DNA of 64,000 bases from Trichostrongylus colubriformis (Eukaryota > Nematoda > Chromadorea > Rhabditida > Trichostrongylidae). The number at the start of each line of letters is the position of its first letter. Within the stretch, counting starts at the first letter, position 1. The translations under genes and the position numbers were made by a program. The stretch lies in assembly GCA_963978905.1 (NCBI GenBank), contig OZ022260.1:35171326-35235325 (forward strand), read 5' to 3'. Of the stretch, positions 21,901 through 32,547 are shown piece by piece. Below the pieces are notes generated by a model. That model saw only the letters and a list, made by a program, of their open reading frames with translations, made no database searches and was not told the DNA's origin.

Positions 21901-23382
21901 AGTGGGAGTAAAGAAGGTCATTTTGAAAGGGTAAAAGGGATAAAAGCAAGAGTCGAGTAAAAGTAAAGGGAGTGAAAGATCAAATGCATCAAAGTGGATA
22001 TAGAAGCTAGCAGGATGCAGACCACCATACACCTTCCTTCTTAACTCTAGCTGCACTGATGAAGATGAAGTTTGAACTTAACCGGGGACCCCTGACGCTT
22101 GCCCCTCCCCCCTAGATAGCGTCCTAATTTAGCTCGAGCCTTTTCACGAAAAGAGTAATATCGATAGTCATTGAACCTGCAAACTGGCATTTCGAGGAAG
22201 GTAAATTCAAGAAAAGTGGTGACGAGTTCATGCTCGAAGGAACTGTCTATGAAAATACTTGCATCCTTTTGACGAAATCGGAAATCTGAATATCATCTGT
22301 TAACAAAATTAAAGCAAAGATTGTTCGAGAAGGCTCGAATTCGCGCTAGTAATTTTAGATACAGCAGCAAGAAATTCTAGGTTACGTTGTCCCTCGGCCA
22401 CAAGGCTCACATGCACGCACACCCTTGCCGAAACGAATTTTGGCTACGCCCCCTTTTTACCTGTGCTCGCAATGCGATTTTTTAAGAGTATTTGTTTTTA
22501 GACTTTCCATTGATCCAGAGACCTCTATGTAAATTTTAAGCTTGAGGGGGAGGGTGAATTTAGGGCGCCTGATCAATCTGACATACTGTCTGTAGCCATC
22601 CACGTAGTATCAATCAGCTTGCCTTGAGTGACCCCCTGCACACTAGTGCCGAATACTTAAATAGGACCTGTATTCCAGCATGAAAAGGCCCGTTTTTCGC
22701 TGATCCAAAGCGGATGTTTATCATAAACCGAGTTACATTGTGATCGATGTTACCGTCGCATGAAAAATCGTAGAAAATGAGAATGTTTTTTTTGTTAGCA
22801 TGAATTAATAGCACAGCAGCTTAGAAAATAAAAATAAAACCATGCCAATATCAGGCCATGGAAGGGTCAACGTGGCTTCGATGCATTATCAGTCGCTGAT
22901 TCGAAGGTCGATCCACCAAGTTCGTAGTTCCACTCGCTTTGGTAGGCGATTTAACGCCGCGTTCATACTCTGTGGTGCTAGCGGCAGAGCAAGGCTGCGC
23001 GTCTCTGCGTCTCCTCCTATGCCACCCTTCCTCGTTGCCTGCGAACGCAGCCGTCACGCCCTGCCCACGCTGATTGTAAGTATGAACGCGGCTTTAAGTG
23101 GCATGTATGTGGCGCATTAGGCGCAGTGTCCCTACCGTTACTAGTACTGAAACTCAAGACAATCTTAATTTGTTCACGCTGTGAGAACATTAATCAATCC
23201 ACCTCAAGCGTTTAGGTTGTGAAGAACATGGCTATGGGCTTTTCTATACCGAATGTACCAGATGCTGTAACGATTCATTATGTAATGAGTACGACGGACG
23301 AGAATACTATCGACCGAAAGGGTCATCCATAATCCTTCTGAATACTATTTTCATGACTTCTACTATTTTTATTATGAAATGA
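18950..23382 (+). CDS. Ly6/three-finger GPI-anchored protein, complete 4-exon gene
   Basis: Exons: 18950-19003, 20081-20236, 21518-21587 and 23216-23382. The phases (0, 0, 1) fit and total 447 bp, 148 aa. Exon 1 codes a signal peptide ([16 protein letters not shown]). The mature part starts VDCLECNYC and has 13 cysteines (about 21, 24, 27, 46, 62, 69, 87, 91, 95, 107, 110, 111, 116). It ends the fold with [13 protein letters not shown], the CC..D..CN signature of Ly6/uPAR domains. Residues after about 125 form a hydrophobic tail, as for GPI attachment. It should be a cell-surface protein; such worm proteins modulate receptors or channels, but the partner here is unknown. [21 protein letters not shown] resembles the mid-domain of worm Ly6-like proteins. 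Introns contain two foldback MITEs and one Tc1-like MITE. The snx-1 gene lies divergently 2.1 kb upstream. Confidence 0.88.
19207..19376. repeat. Foldback MITE, GGCCGCGTTCATACTCTGCA family, copy 1
   Basis: The left end GGCCGCGTTCATACTCTGCA and the right end, inverse of GGTCGCGTTCATACTTTGC, flank a C/T-rich core with TGCGTCTC and GCCTCGCTGTC. Copies at 22,952-23,092 and 28,646-28,815 share ends and core. It lies in Ly6 intron 1 and is non-coding. Confidence 0.75.
20514..21007. mobile_element. Tc1-like MITE, CAGTAGCGCTC family, copy 1
   Basis: 494 bp, with ends CAGTAGCGCTCAAAAatctTCGGCCAAA and the inverse of CAGTAGCGCTCAAAAGTATT. TA precedes it and CA follows, probably a mutated TA duplication. 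It is nearly collinear with 58,825-59,319, which has the same length and TA on both sides. No transposase frame is present. It lies in Ly6 intron 2. Confidence 0.85.
22952..23092. repeat. Foldback MITE, GGCCGCGTTCATACTCTGCA family, copy 2
   Basis: The left end GCCGCGTTCATACTCTG and the right end GTATGAACGCGGC are exact inverses over 12 bp or more. It lies in Ly6 intron 3. The open frame 22,842-23,120 crosses it and is a by-product. Confidence 0.75.
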
Positions 23383-23512
23383 TTACAAAATCTTACAAAA
23401 TTCTCTCCCTTTTACTTGTTTTTATTACTGAGCCTACCTATTTATATTTCCTTAGCTCATATTCTCTTTTTCTCTGACAATGAAGCCATCCGTTTTGCAA
23501 TAGATCTGTATA

Positions 23513-23716
23513 TCACGTTGCGACTAAGTACGTATCGTTGTAGTCGTCTAGATCTGTATAGTAAGAACTGAGAGGAAAGCTCCGCCTAGTGCGGAACTCC
23601 GCCCTTTCTGAGTCTAATGTATCAGATTCTTTCACTTTTTTGCTTTCCTTTTTTGCATTTCTTGCTGATGTGTTTCTCAATAAGTCCAAATAACCGAAAG
23701 CTGCCAATGGAACCAT
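23513..23716 (-). CDS. Possible terminal exon, unknown protein
   Basis: This minus-strand frame has 67 codons ending in TGA. The peptide is charged (KKESKKVKESDTLDSERAEF, then SSYYTDLDDYNDTYL), like a cytoplasmic tail. Codon use looks worm-like, but I found no convincing acceptor or partner exon in the 1.4 kb before the GTPase gene. It may be chance. Confidence 0.2.
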   Translation of the reverse strand: MVPLAAFGYLDLLRNTSARNAKKESKKVKESDTLDSERAEFRTRRSFPLSSYYTDLDDYNDTYLVAT

Positions 23717-24483
23717 TCTCGCGAAAGCGAAGTTGTTAGGAGTGCGCCGTGCTCAAGCCTCCTTTTGGAGATGTATGATTCATTTGCTAGCGAATAGAAT
23801 GACGGCAAGAGTCCCCTATTTCCTGTCGAGATATCACAGCAAACCTACGGGCTTATCTCGAGATCACTCTTTGCAGGCCATGGCAGTGCCATTTGCCTTT
23901 TTCAAAATATACGTCAGAGGTAATGCCACCTCCTGTCCGCCATTCAATATCGATAAGTTATCGGAAAATCTCTTTATAAATCAGTGAATGACAAACACAT
24001 TTACAATAGAGTATAATAAGCGGATTTGATAATGCTGATTAAAGCAAGGAGATCAACCCGTCACTATTTAAAATGGATAGAATTGATATTCTGCTCAACT
24101 ATATGATATCTGGAATGTACGTTAATATGTAGTGGCAAGCGTCATTGAGCGCGACATCCAAGGAAAAGCTCTTGGAGCAGATGAGTCAAAAAAGGATGAT
24201 TGGCCCTGCAAAAAGTCATGAGATGACACATCCGGATTTTTGCTTTCCTTTCAGACGTTCCATATCGGCCACATCGATTCCACTATAGGCACGTGTACTG
24301 GGCATTGATTGCCTGCAATCTTACACACTGACATCGACGAGAGATAATTAGAAACACATATTTAATTTCTGGCTAATTAGGCTTGCGACATCGAATGGGA
24401 GCAAAAAGATGACAGTTCAGCAATGCTGAAAAAGTACGAGGAAATTAAGGCAGCCTGTATCACTTCTTCTTTAGGTCCGCGTG

Positions 24484-24617
24484 CCTCTCTCTCTGTTTGT
24501 CTGTTTATTTTTCTGTCTGTCTCTCTGTGTCTGTCTTTCTGTCTGCGTACCTGCCTGCCTGTCTATCTATCTGGCTGTCTCTGTCTGTCTGCCTGTCTGT
24601 CTGTCTATCTGTCTGTC

Positions 24618-24672
<55 letters not shown>

Positions 24673-24740
24673 GCTTGTCTGTATGTGTGCATGTCTCTCT
24701 GCATGTTTGCCTGTTTGTCTTTCTGTATCACTTCAGGTTA
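24484..24740 (+). repeat. CTGT/CTCT microsatellite
   Basis: A long run of CTGT with CTCT and CTAT variants, purest at about 24,590-24,680. It yields three overlapping cysteine/leucine-rich open frames that are artefacts of the repeat. A complementary-type run (GACA/AACA) lies at 51,180-51,460. Confidence 0.95.
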
Positions 24741-24934
24741 CTCACCGTTTTCCCCTCAGTATCTTCTGATACCATAAGCTCGGGGTGATAGGATGGTACA
24801 CCGTGATCAAATGGGTTGCTATCTCTCAAGTCGCTTGGTGACATAGGGAGGAGTCAGTTTTATATACTAACGTTAAAAAAAGGATTCTATGTAGATGTTT
24901 TCGAATTTTGATAGCTGCTGATTTTCGCCGCAAC

Positions 24935-25060
24935 GTTCATTAGTGTAATGGAATGGCACATATGTTCTGAAAGCATTGAGTGCGGGTTCGAGTTCCGTCC
25001 GATATCGAAGCTTCTGCTCATAACTCAGCATACTTATAACAAATCTGTGTAGAAGTGAAA
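24935..25060 (+). mobile_element. tRNA-derived SINE, family 2, copy 1
   Basis: Reading plus: an A-box-like segment (GTGTAATGGAATGGCAC), an anticodon-arm-like ATGttctgaaaGCAT, a B box (GGGTTCGAGTTCC), then the body AGCTTCTGCTCATAACTCAG. It matches in reverse the copy at 58,029-58,102, which keeps a full tRNA shape. It lies just downstream of the stop codon of the GTPase gene, possibly in its 3' UTR. Confidence 0.55.
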
Positions 25061-25165
25061 GCGATAGCGCAAGGTAAAATAAAGCAGATAAAAAAGCTGG
25101 TATTAGATTGTACAATCGAAATAATTCGCACATGATCAAAGGCCCTTTGCGTACTAACATTTTGG

Positions 25166-28100
25166 TCATTTCGTTCGACGCTCATACAGAAAGATTTGTT
25201 GGGTATTAGTTACGGGGTACCAACGTGGCATCCTGAACTTACACAGTCGCATTACCTCTTCTTTGATTCCTACTCCTTTTTCATCAGCTCACCTGCGCTT
25301 TCTCAGTTCGGTGATACCGATCCGACTTTGATCCCGAAGCCTTTCAAGCAGCTCTTTGAATGCTTCTGATACCTAAAGTGTCTATGTCATTGCCATTCTG
25401 TGCCATTCATTTCCACCTGACCACTAACCTCTGCATGATTCTTTGCTGAGCATTCTACAATTGGGATCGCCCGAGTGTAGGCATACTGATGGGATCCCTT
25501 TGCTTTCCAATCCATCACATCTTCGTACAGATCACATTTGTTCGCCACCAGAACTATTGGAACCTAAAATTCCTGCTTGTCAACGGCTATTCTCAGCGGC
25601 ATTTCGAGATTGGCTGTGGTTACAGGAGTATTCGATTATGAGCAATTGGGAGCACTGCAAGTGTAATGAATAAGAGCGATGCTCAGGTAGTAAAAGTACG
25701 GGTTCGATCCCCTCTTGATGCCATCTACCCACAGCAAGGTGCCCTTGTGATAGCAGTCTGCAGTGTAAAACGCTTAGCTTCATATAACCTTCAAATCTTC
25801 AAGGAAGCATCTCTGAATGCTGATTTGAAAGCTAGCCCCCATGGATCGAATCTTCCTCCCGCAGGGGAGCCCTGTGAGACCAGAAATAAAAAGCATGAAG
25901 GTTTTCAGAGCGAATTGTTACCAAAAGGATACAATTATGAATGATGAATTGAGCAAATGGGTATGCCGTACTAATAATGAAGTGTCCAATTAATATCAAC
26001 TGATTTGGAATGGGTGAGTAAATGAATTTCTCAAACGGCACTACAGTAATCTGTGAGGAAATCCTAGACGTTACTGACTTTTTTCTTTCGTTCCTCTTCG
26101 ATTTCTTCAATGATTTTTTTCGCTTCTTCGAGCGATGATGCATCATCGATGGAGAATACAACCTGAAAATGAGTACAATATTTTATTAGCCGTAGCTTTA
26201 GGACGGCGAAGACAATGATCTATTCCATGATGAGATTTCCTTGTTCAACTGGAATAAAGCATCTTCGTGCTTCAGCCATTAACATAACTACTACTACTTT
26301 CTTTCTAGTTTTTCTATCCATGAAAACCACCATACATTATGCGTATAATAGTATACCATGATGGATGAATTACATAATCTACAGGGGTGCCAAAAAAAGT
26401 AATTTTGTCTCCTCCACTTTCGACCCCATTTAGCCAAACTACAGTAAATTCTATTGAGGTATTCTCATCCCCAGAATCAAGAGCAGACCTAACTCTATCA
26501 CTATACTCCGTGGCAGCCTCCTGCACGAGCAGAAACAGGAGCAAGGAAAGACTGAACAAGATGTATCACCTCAACTGGGCAAAATCCAAAATTTCTTCGC
26601 CCTCTTTCACAACCTTGCTGACGTCCGTTCAATCTGGGTACCTAAGGGGATTCATAGCGGATGGTGTTCTTTAACATTGCGTTCTTCCCGGTTTCCCAGC
26701 GCCCTTCGTTTCCAAGAGCCAAAACGTTCCCCTACCACTGAAACCCCTCCGGAGGCGGATTTGAGGCATGAAAATGATACTTTGGATCATAGCAGCCTTG
26801 TCCAAGCAGCAGGGACTCTGTGACTTCCAAGAACCGAAGGGCCAACCCTCAGGAAGCTTCCCACAAAAGATCTACCACGGAGCTTGGCTCCACTGTTTTT
26901 AGCGAATTTTTAAATGTAGGTACTCCGAAGCCCGACTGCGCCGAATGAAACCTCCATATTTTTATGAACATGAACGTGAGGAGCCACAGCTTGTTCCTGC
27001 TTTTAGAGGAACATTTCGGGAATGTTTTGCCCCAATACCATTATCTCTTTCGTTTCCTTACGTTTTGTAAAATTGGCAGATGTGAGCCGTGGGCAAAATT
27101 ACTTTTTTTTTGGCACCCCCTGTATATAGTGATATCACTATCACTCCATCTGAATCATAAGTCACATTATTTCGAGAAATTAAAAAAAAACCCAGTTAAA
27201 TCAAACAAGCTACGATTAAAAGTTTGAATTATTAGCTGAATGGCCAACAAATCAGTTAGAAGAATATGTGAGCTGAAGCAATAAATTTTTTCTTGAAAGC
27301 TCATAATTGACCAAAGTACTAACAAAAGGACAGCGATTATATTGGGTAGTCTAAAAAGTTGTTTCGTATTTTCAAATACCGCTTTTTCCCTCCAAACTGC
27401 TTTCCAGCAATCTCTTATGTACATACACATGTAGTACAAGTCCACACGCATCTATAGGTATTATTGTCTTCCATCTCCCGGATAACCCTTTTCGGCAAAA
27501 TAAACATAGCAGCGGTCAACCTCATTTTAAATACAAAAATTATAAAAAAAATTTTTCTTCGAATGGCGTTAGACAGGGAAAGGAAAAGGTGGTAATCCAA
27601 TGGAGCAAGCCGAGGGCTATAAGGTGGATGGGGCAGCAATTTTCATCCAAGCTTGAGAGTTTTTTGGCGAGTCATTTTTTCACTAATGGTAAAAAAATTT
27701 TTAAATTTTTTCTTCTAAAAAATTCTCGAGCTTGGATAAAAATTGCTGCCTTATAGCCCTGATCTTGCTCCATCGGATTATCACCTTTTCCTTTCCCTGT
27801 CTAACGCCATTCAAAGAAAAAAGATTGGAATTGAAAATGAGATGACTTTTGATATTTTTATTTTGCCGAAAAGGGTTATCCGGGAGATGGAAGACAACAA
27901 TACCTATAGATGCGTGTGAACTTGTACTACATATATATGTAGAGAAGAAATTTTGTGGAAAGCAGTTTTGAGGGAAAAAGCGGTATTTAAAAATACGAAA
28001 AGACTTTTTAAACTACCTAAAATTATGATAATGAGTTCTTAGGCAGGAATTTATGATCCGGATGATCGAATCCGTCTCATTTTTGGGTGTAAAGCTCTTC

Positions 28101-31100
28101 ACCTTTTTTTCTACGTTGCTCTACCATACGCACCTAGTACAGTCCATTCAGCGGGTGGATACCAGTTCTCTGTCATCTCCACATATGAAAGTGAATGTGA
28201 GGCGAGCGAGCAGCTGATTCTACGGAAACCTTCAGCTAATGTCATTGTCTTTTTTGTCAACACACAGCAAAATCAGCTGACTGCCTTGCACCGTTTTGCA
28301 GGAAGCATTGTTAAAAAAAGAGAGCTGGTCGAAGCAACAGAAGCTACTCTTTGTCTTACTCAACAGGGAACAGTCAGTCAGATGCTTGTTGCCATAATGG
28401 TAGCGACAGACGTAGGAAATCTTATTGACCCAGGATAAGTAGAAAGTTTACTGATTGCTTTCTAGCCGGAACTAAGTTTGCAAAAAAGGCATTGCTGACA
28501 AAAGCTCTGCAGTTCGAAGGCACCAGTAGAGAGAATTCGGGGTTCTAGAAATGAAGATACATGCTCACCATGAATATAGGCTAGCAAATTCAAGTAGTAG
28601 ACGAGTGGAGTAGCTTGTCGTACGAGGAGCGTTTCGAGCTCCCTCAGGCCGCGTTTAAGCTCTGCAGTGCCAACGGCAAGGCGTGGTTGAGTGCCTCTAC
28701 GTCTCCGCCTACGCCACACTGCCTCATTGCCAGCATCGTCTCTGCGCTTCCCCCAGGCCACACTGCCTCGCCGCCTGTGAGGCATCACGCCCTGCCGGCG
28801 CTGAGTATGAACACGGTCCCACGATGGCGCACTTCGTCACCACACGTCCCCAGCAGAGGTTAGGTTCGGGTCAAAAGTGGTGGTGGACGAGAAAACACGA
28901 ATGGTCCACGACCAGAATAACACTGTTAAGAAATTTTATTTTTTCAAAATGTTTTGGTCTATTTTATTCCATTCATCCTCTACAGTGGCATCGCATGGTC
29001 TGCTTTTCATATTCACTAAGCGCCAAAATTACGCGGTGTCTTCAAATGAACATTTTCAGTGAATAGAGTATAACCCATAGTTCCCTAGTATGTATCCGGA
29101 TCTCCTAAGTAAGTATGAGTCTAATAAGCCTGGGAATCGTATGTTAAAGAGCGTTCGCCAATTATGTACTGTGGAAGCATTACCTTGAATTTCAAAATTA
29201 GCGAAAAAACTGTCGGATAATTTGTGAAAGGTTTCGCATGTAATTACATTGTTTTGTTGACATTTTGGTGAATTTTGAGGTTTTCAAATACTTTTCAGTC
29301 GGTTCTAATCGGTTCCTATGGCTCTTAAACTATTCTGTTTGGTTTGCTCTTGATTAAACAATAATTTACGTCTCATAATTGTGGTTCAAATAGGTTAACT
29401 CGTTTATGATTCGTCCGAGTATATGTTCTCATGACAGATGTGATTTGTGATGTCATTTCTATGATATAAATATAATACGTACATATGCTATCGTTTACGT
29501 TTCTATGGTTTTGACATGAGTGAAGGACAAGAATGAAATCTGGTTGTATTAAGACTAGAAAACCCTCCAAAAAAACCCACATAAGGAATGAAAAAATCGT
29601 CCTATCAAAACTAAATCCTTCAATAAGACAGGGAATGACTTATTAGGTGATGGAACAAATGAGCTCCTTAATGGTAATTATCTCCACTTCTCATCCTGAG
29701 ATTCCATTAAGTGTAATTACTGAAACGTCTTCAGAAATGATATGAAATCATGCGCAGTATTAGCTAGGAGCACGATTTCAGGTAATTTTTCAATCAATAT
29801 CTATTGTAAAGAGAAGAAACATATAAATTATGCAGCAGCACAAATGGCTGCATTTTCTCTTGGGGCGTATTTATTATCTACTCAGACTGATAAATTGAAT
29901 TGTCAAGATTTTTGTTTAATCCAATATCAAACGAAGGCGAGAAACGAATAACGCTCAAGGAAAACTCTTGATCTAATATAAGGAATAGCAAAAAAGCTCA
30001 CCAGAAAGGCATCGCCAGTCCTAATGTAGAAATGTCGCATAGCAAGGAAGTCATGGGAGCCGCTCGAGTCGATAATCTACAATTATTAGAATGTAGGATA
30101 GTTTGGCGGCACTTCCACAAATTTTCAGAGTTTTCAGAATATTATGCGGGCGTTTTTGGATAGCTCCAAGTTCTACGCCTGTCATAAAAAAAGCCGATTT
30201 TTTCGAGAACGAAATTCAGTTGCCCCTTTTTCCGCGAGTACCGTCAAGGCTCCGAGGCGACCGAGGGGACCGCGGCAGACCGAGTCTCAATCGGCTCGCT
30301 CGAGATCTATACTTGGCTACATTTTTCATAAATTTGAAGAATTACTTGGAAATACTCAAAATTTTGAATATCTGGATACATTTCAGTACGTGGATATACG
30401 TAAATGGCAAGATAGTGTTTCAGAAATTACCAAATATCGGTGCAAAATTTGCACGCGAAAAACGAGAAACATAATGGAAATAATGCGAAAATTTTTCTAC
30501 AACCTAATATTTTGCGATTTGCCTAGTAAGTAAACGTCATCATTCTGTTATCAGTGTCAAACACCTCCACAAAGGAGACACAAAGGCTGCCGGGTTGATA
30601 TTGAAATAGAAAAATCAAAAAATAAAGGAAAGTAGGGTTCTCTGTACAGGCTGGAGTTTCACCACTTTTAGAGACCATGCGAAAAATGGTTGATAGTTTT
30701 GCTGGTATTCAAGGGCCTAACCATGTACTCATATATAATAATGATTCGAAAGTCTTTCTATCATAATTTATTTGCACGCAAGACTGAGGCGGTCTTGAAC
30801 AGCGAGTCTTGTCTGTAGAAGGGGAATTACGGGTGTGTACCCTTATGCTAAGGTTTCGCACCGCGGCCTGTCGCAAGCGAAGCGATGCAGGCAAGATGGA
30901 AGTGTCTTGTATTAGGTTGGACGGGAAGTTCTGGGACACTTTTTGTTTTTTCCTGTAGAAACCTGTAAAGCTTCGGGAGCATTTGGTAGTGGGGGGTATA
31001 TGAAGCGTCTGAAAAGGGCTTCTGAATAGCACATTCATATTCTCTACGGCTTCAACTAGCAGTGAATTTACGGCAATTTCGCGAAAGGTGCGAAATTCAC

Positions 31101-32547
31101 GAACACCGCCTCGGTTCCTCAGCATGCGAGGCCACTAACAAAATTAACCAGTCGATGGACCCAGGTACTGTCTCTCATATGGCGGCAGCCCGATGGCTCG
31201 ATCGGCTCAAATTGGAACAGGAAAAATTCCAAAAATTTGCACTGAGAAAAAAATGTGATTTTTTCTAAATTTTCAAAAAAAAGGGAAACTGTTACCATTC
31301 AGCACGGCAGTCCCTGGCGATCTCTACTGCAGGCAATTGGACAACGTAGCCGCAAAAATTACCGAAAAAATGGCTCTAGACTTCTTCCTCCACGACCACG
31401 CTCGCCCACATGTGGCAAAGTTGACGTGCCAAAAGATCCAGGACCTTAGTTGGACGAAGCTCCCCCGTCCATCGTAATCTTCGGACATGGCCCCAACTGA
31501 CTACCACCTACTCCGATCTCTAACCCACTTCCTAGACGGACGGCAGCTCAAAGATGACGATGATCTCAAAATCGACCTCCAGACTTTCTTCGACCAGAAA
31601 TCCCCAGACTTCCATGGGCAAAGTATCTATTATCTTCCTGAGCGTTGGCAGTACATTGTAGATCACGATGGTGCATACTTTGGTGACTGAAGTTACATGT
31701 GAGTAAAATTAAAATAAATTGAATTTTTCTCACAAGGTGTCCCAGAACTTCCCGTCCAACCTAATAGTTGGGGGTTCCAAAGTGATTACGAATCAACACT
31801 GTAAGGCGCCCCTAGTGATACCGTGTAATCGCTCTGAGACCCAACCTTTGCGGCGCGCATAGCTCACATACATTGTCGCGCGTCGCTGCTCGTGATGCGA
31901 AATCCTGACATAAGGGCACACACCCCGCAATTACCAACTCAGCCCAGTGAAAGCTGAAGCTCAGCATTGCAAGATTTACTTTTACCTGTAACATTAGTGC
32001 ACTGCCTTCTTCCACATCATACTCGATCCAGTTGAATTCCTCAACAGTCGGTCGATAATCCGTCACAAAGCTTTCCCATAGAAATTGTGACACCATCGCT
32101 GACTTTCCCACCTGAATAGTGTTACAGTAGATAACCATCAGACCGGGGAGCATGCCATTTTGCTATAAATTACCCTGATAACGATCAATTGGCTTATTTG
32201 GCATGCTTAATCCTTTGTTGTAGTAATTATCACAAAAAGATTAGCCGGAAAGGAATACCACTACAGAGTGCTAAGTCATGAACACTATTATAATTTCAAC
32301 AGCAAGGGTACTAAAACAATTGAACGTATAGGCCGCCGTCAGACATCGCGATTTCGCGATTCTGCGATTTTGCGGTGTACCTCGTCACATATTTGACTGA
32401 ACGCTTGCTTACCTTAGTGGCTCCGAGTACGACAGCGGTGATCTCGTACGGCCGTCGTGTCATATCTCTTCCGGCAGTGTTTGGTGCACGAGGTCGTGCC
32501 GCGCTTTTACTTCGGGCCAGTTTTGCCCTCGAATCTTTCCGAGCCAT
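25166..32547 (-). CDS. Ras-like small GTPase without CaaX box, 7 exons
   Basis: Exons: 32547-32413, 32111-31986, 30076-30002, 26162-26079, 25563-25429, 25372-25293 and 25232-25166. All are GT-AG and in phase, 702 bp, 233 aa. Residues 1-33 are basic. The fold starts at YEITAVVLGATK. G1 is GATKVGKS (42-49), switch I is YRPTVEEF (64-71), G4 is NKCD (148-151) and G5 is ECSAK (177-181). G3 reads IIDSSGSHDF (88-97) instead of DTAGQE, so the Ala59 and Gln61 equivalents of Ras are replaced; slow or absent GTP hydrolysis is an inference. The protein ends RRTK with no prenylation cysteine. The nearest families seem to be the Dexras/Rasd-like and other divergent Ras members (IRTGDAFLVVFS is shared in style). 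Start chosen at MARKDSRAK, after an ACAG acceptor nine bases upstream; earlier ATGs exist. Introns of 1.9 and 3.8 kb hold mariner-type elements. Confidence 0.92.
26382..27122 (-). mobile_element. TA-flanked DNA transposon relic (GGGGTGCC-TIR family), full-length copy
   Basis: 741 bp with inverted ends CAGGGGTGCCAAAAAAAGTA and the inverse of CAGGGGGTGCCAAAAAAAAG, bounded by TA at 26,380-26,381 and 27,123-27,124. Its minus strand matches 1-533. The broken frame 26,314-26,559 parallels the frame at 355-621 in the other copy, so both derive from one parental sequence. No catalytic motif is visible. It lies in GTPase intron 3. Confidence 0.8.
27342..28020. mobile_element. Foldback of two mariner 3' ends, head to head
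   Basis: The ends TTGGGTAGTCTAAAAAGTTG and the inverse of TTAGGTAGTTTAAAAAGTC bound 679 bp. Each half carries the same mariner transposase C-terminal part. On the minus strand at about 27,640-27,440 it reads LPHPPYSPRLAPLDYHLFLS, the SPDLAPSD region of the DD34D core. On the plus strand at about 27,750-27,920 a diverged copy of the same segment runs the other way. The element is therefore an inverted duplication of one transposon end, unable to code an enzyme. It lies in GTPase intron 3. Confidence 0.8.
28646..28815. repeat. Foldback MITE, GGCCGCGTTCATACTCTGCA family, copy 3
   Basis: Left end GGCCGCGTTTAAGCTCTGCA and right end GCCGGCGCTGAGTATGAACA. It shares the CGTCTCCGCCTACGCC core with copies at 19.2 and 22.9 kb. 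It lies in GTPase intron 3; open frames over it are by-products. Confidence 0.7.
30831..31926. repeat. Foldback MITE, Mutator-like, split by a mariner
   Basis: The left part 30,831-30,909 starts GGGTGTGTACCCTTATG. The right part 31,767-31,926 ends with the inverse arm, CTGACATAAGGGCACACACC. The mariner 30,912-31,764 separates them. Flanks GGGAATTAC and CGCAATTAC agree at 7 of 9 positions, fitting a decayed 9-bp duplication. The foldback was therefore present before the mariner arrived. It lies in GTPase intron 2. Confidence 0.65.
30912..31764 (+). mobile_element. mariner element, internally deleted, inactive
   Basis: 853 bp with inverted ends TTAGGTTGGACGGGAAGTTC at both sides and TA duplications at 30,910-30,911 and 31,765-31,766. 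Plus-strand frames give the transposase C-terminal part: MAPTDYHLLRSLTHFLDG at about 31,487, then FFDQKSPDF and LPERWQYIVDHDGAYFGD with a stop at 31,688. The TDYHL residues hold the last aspartate of the DD34D triad. Upstream catalytic parts survive only in broken frames near 31,300-31,480. Its length and shifted frames make it inactive. Confidence 0.9.
32329..32395. repeat. MITE, GCCGTCAGA..CGCGATTT family, partial
   Basis: Left end GGCCGCCGTCAGACATCGCG followed by the CGCGATTcTGCGATTTTGCG motif. No right end was found. Fuller copies are at 38,028-38,215 and 40,316-40,477. It lies in the first GTPase intron, about 20 bp from the exon 1 donor. Confidence 0.55.

Noticed and set aside
22842..23120. 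92-codon plus-strand frame
   Set aside because: It spans a foldback MITE and has counterparts only in other MITE copies.
24423..24788. Three overlapping cysteine-rich open frames
   Set aside because: They are translations of the CTGT microsatellite in three frames.
28462..28788. 108-codon minus-strand frame and overlapping plus-strand frames
   Set aside because: Caused by the GC-rich foldback MITE at 28,646-28,815.
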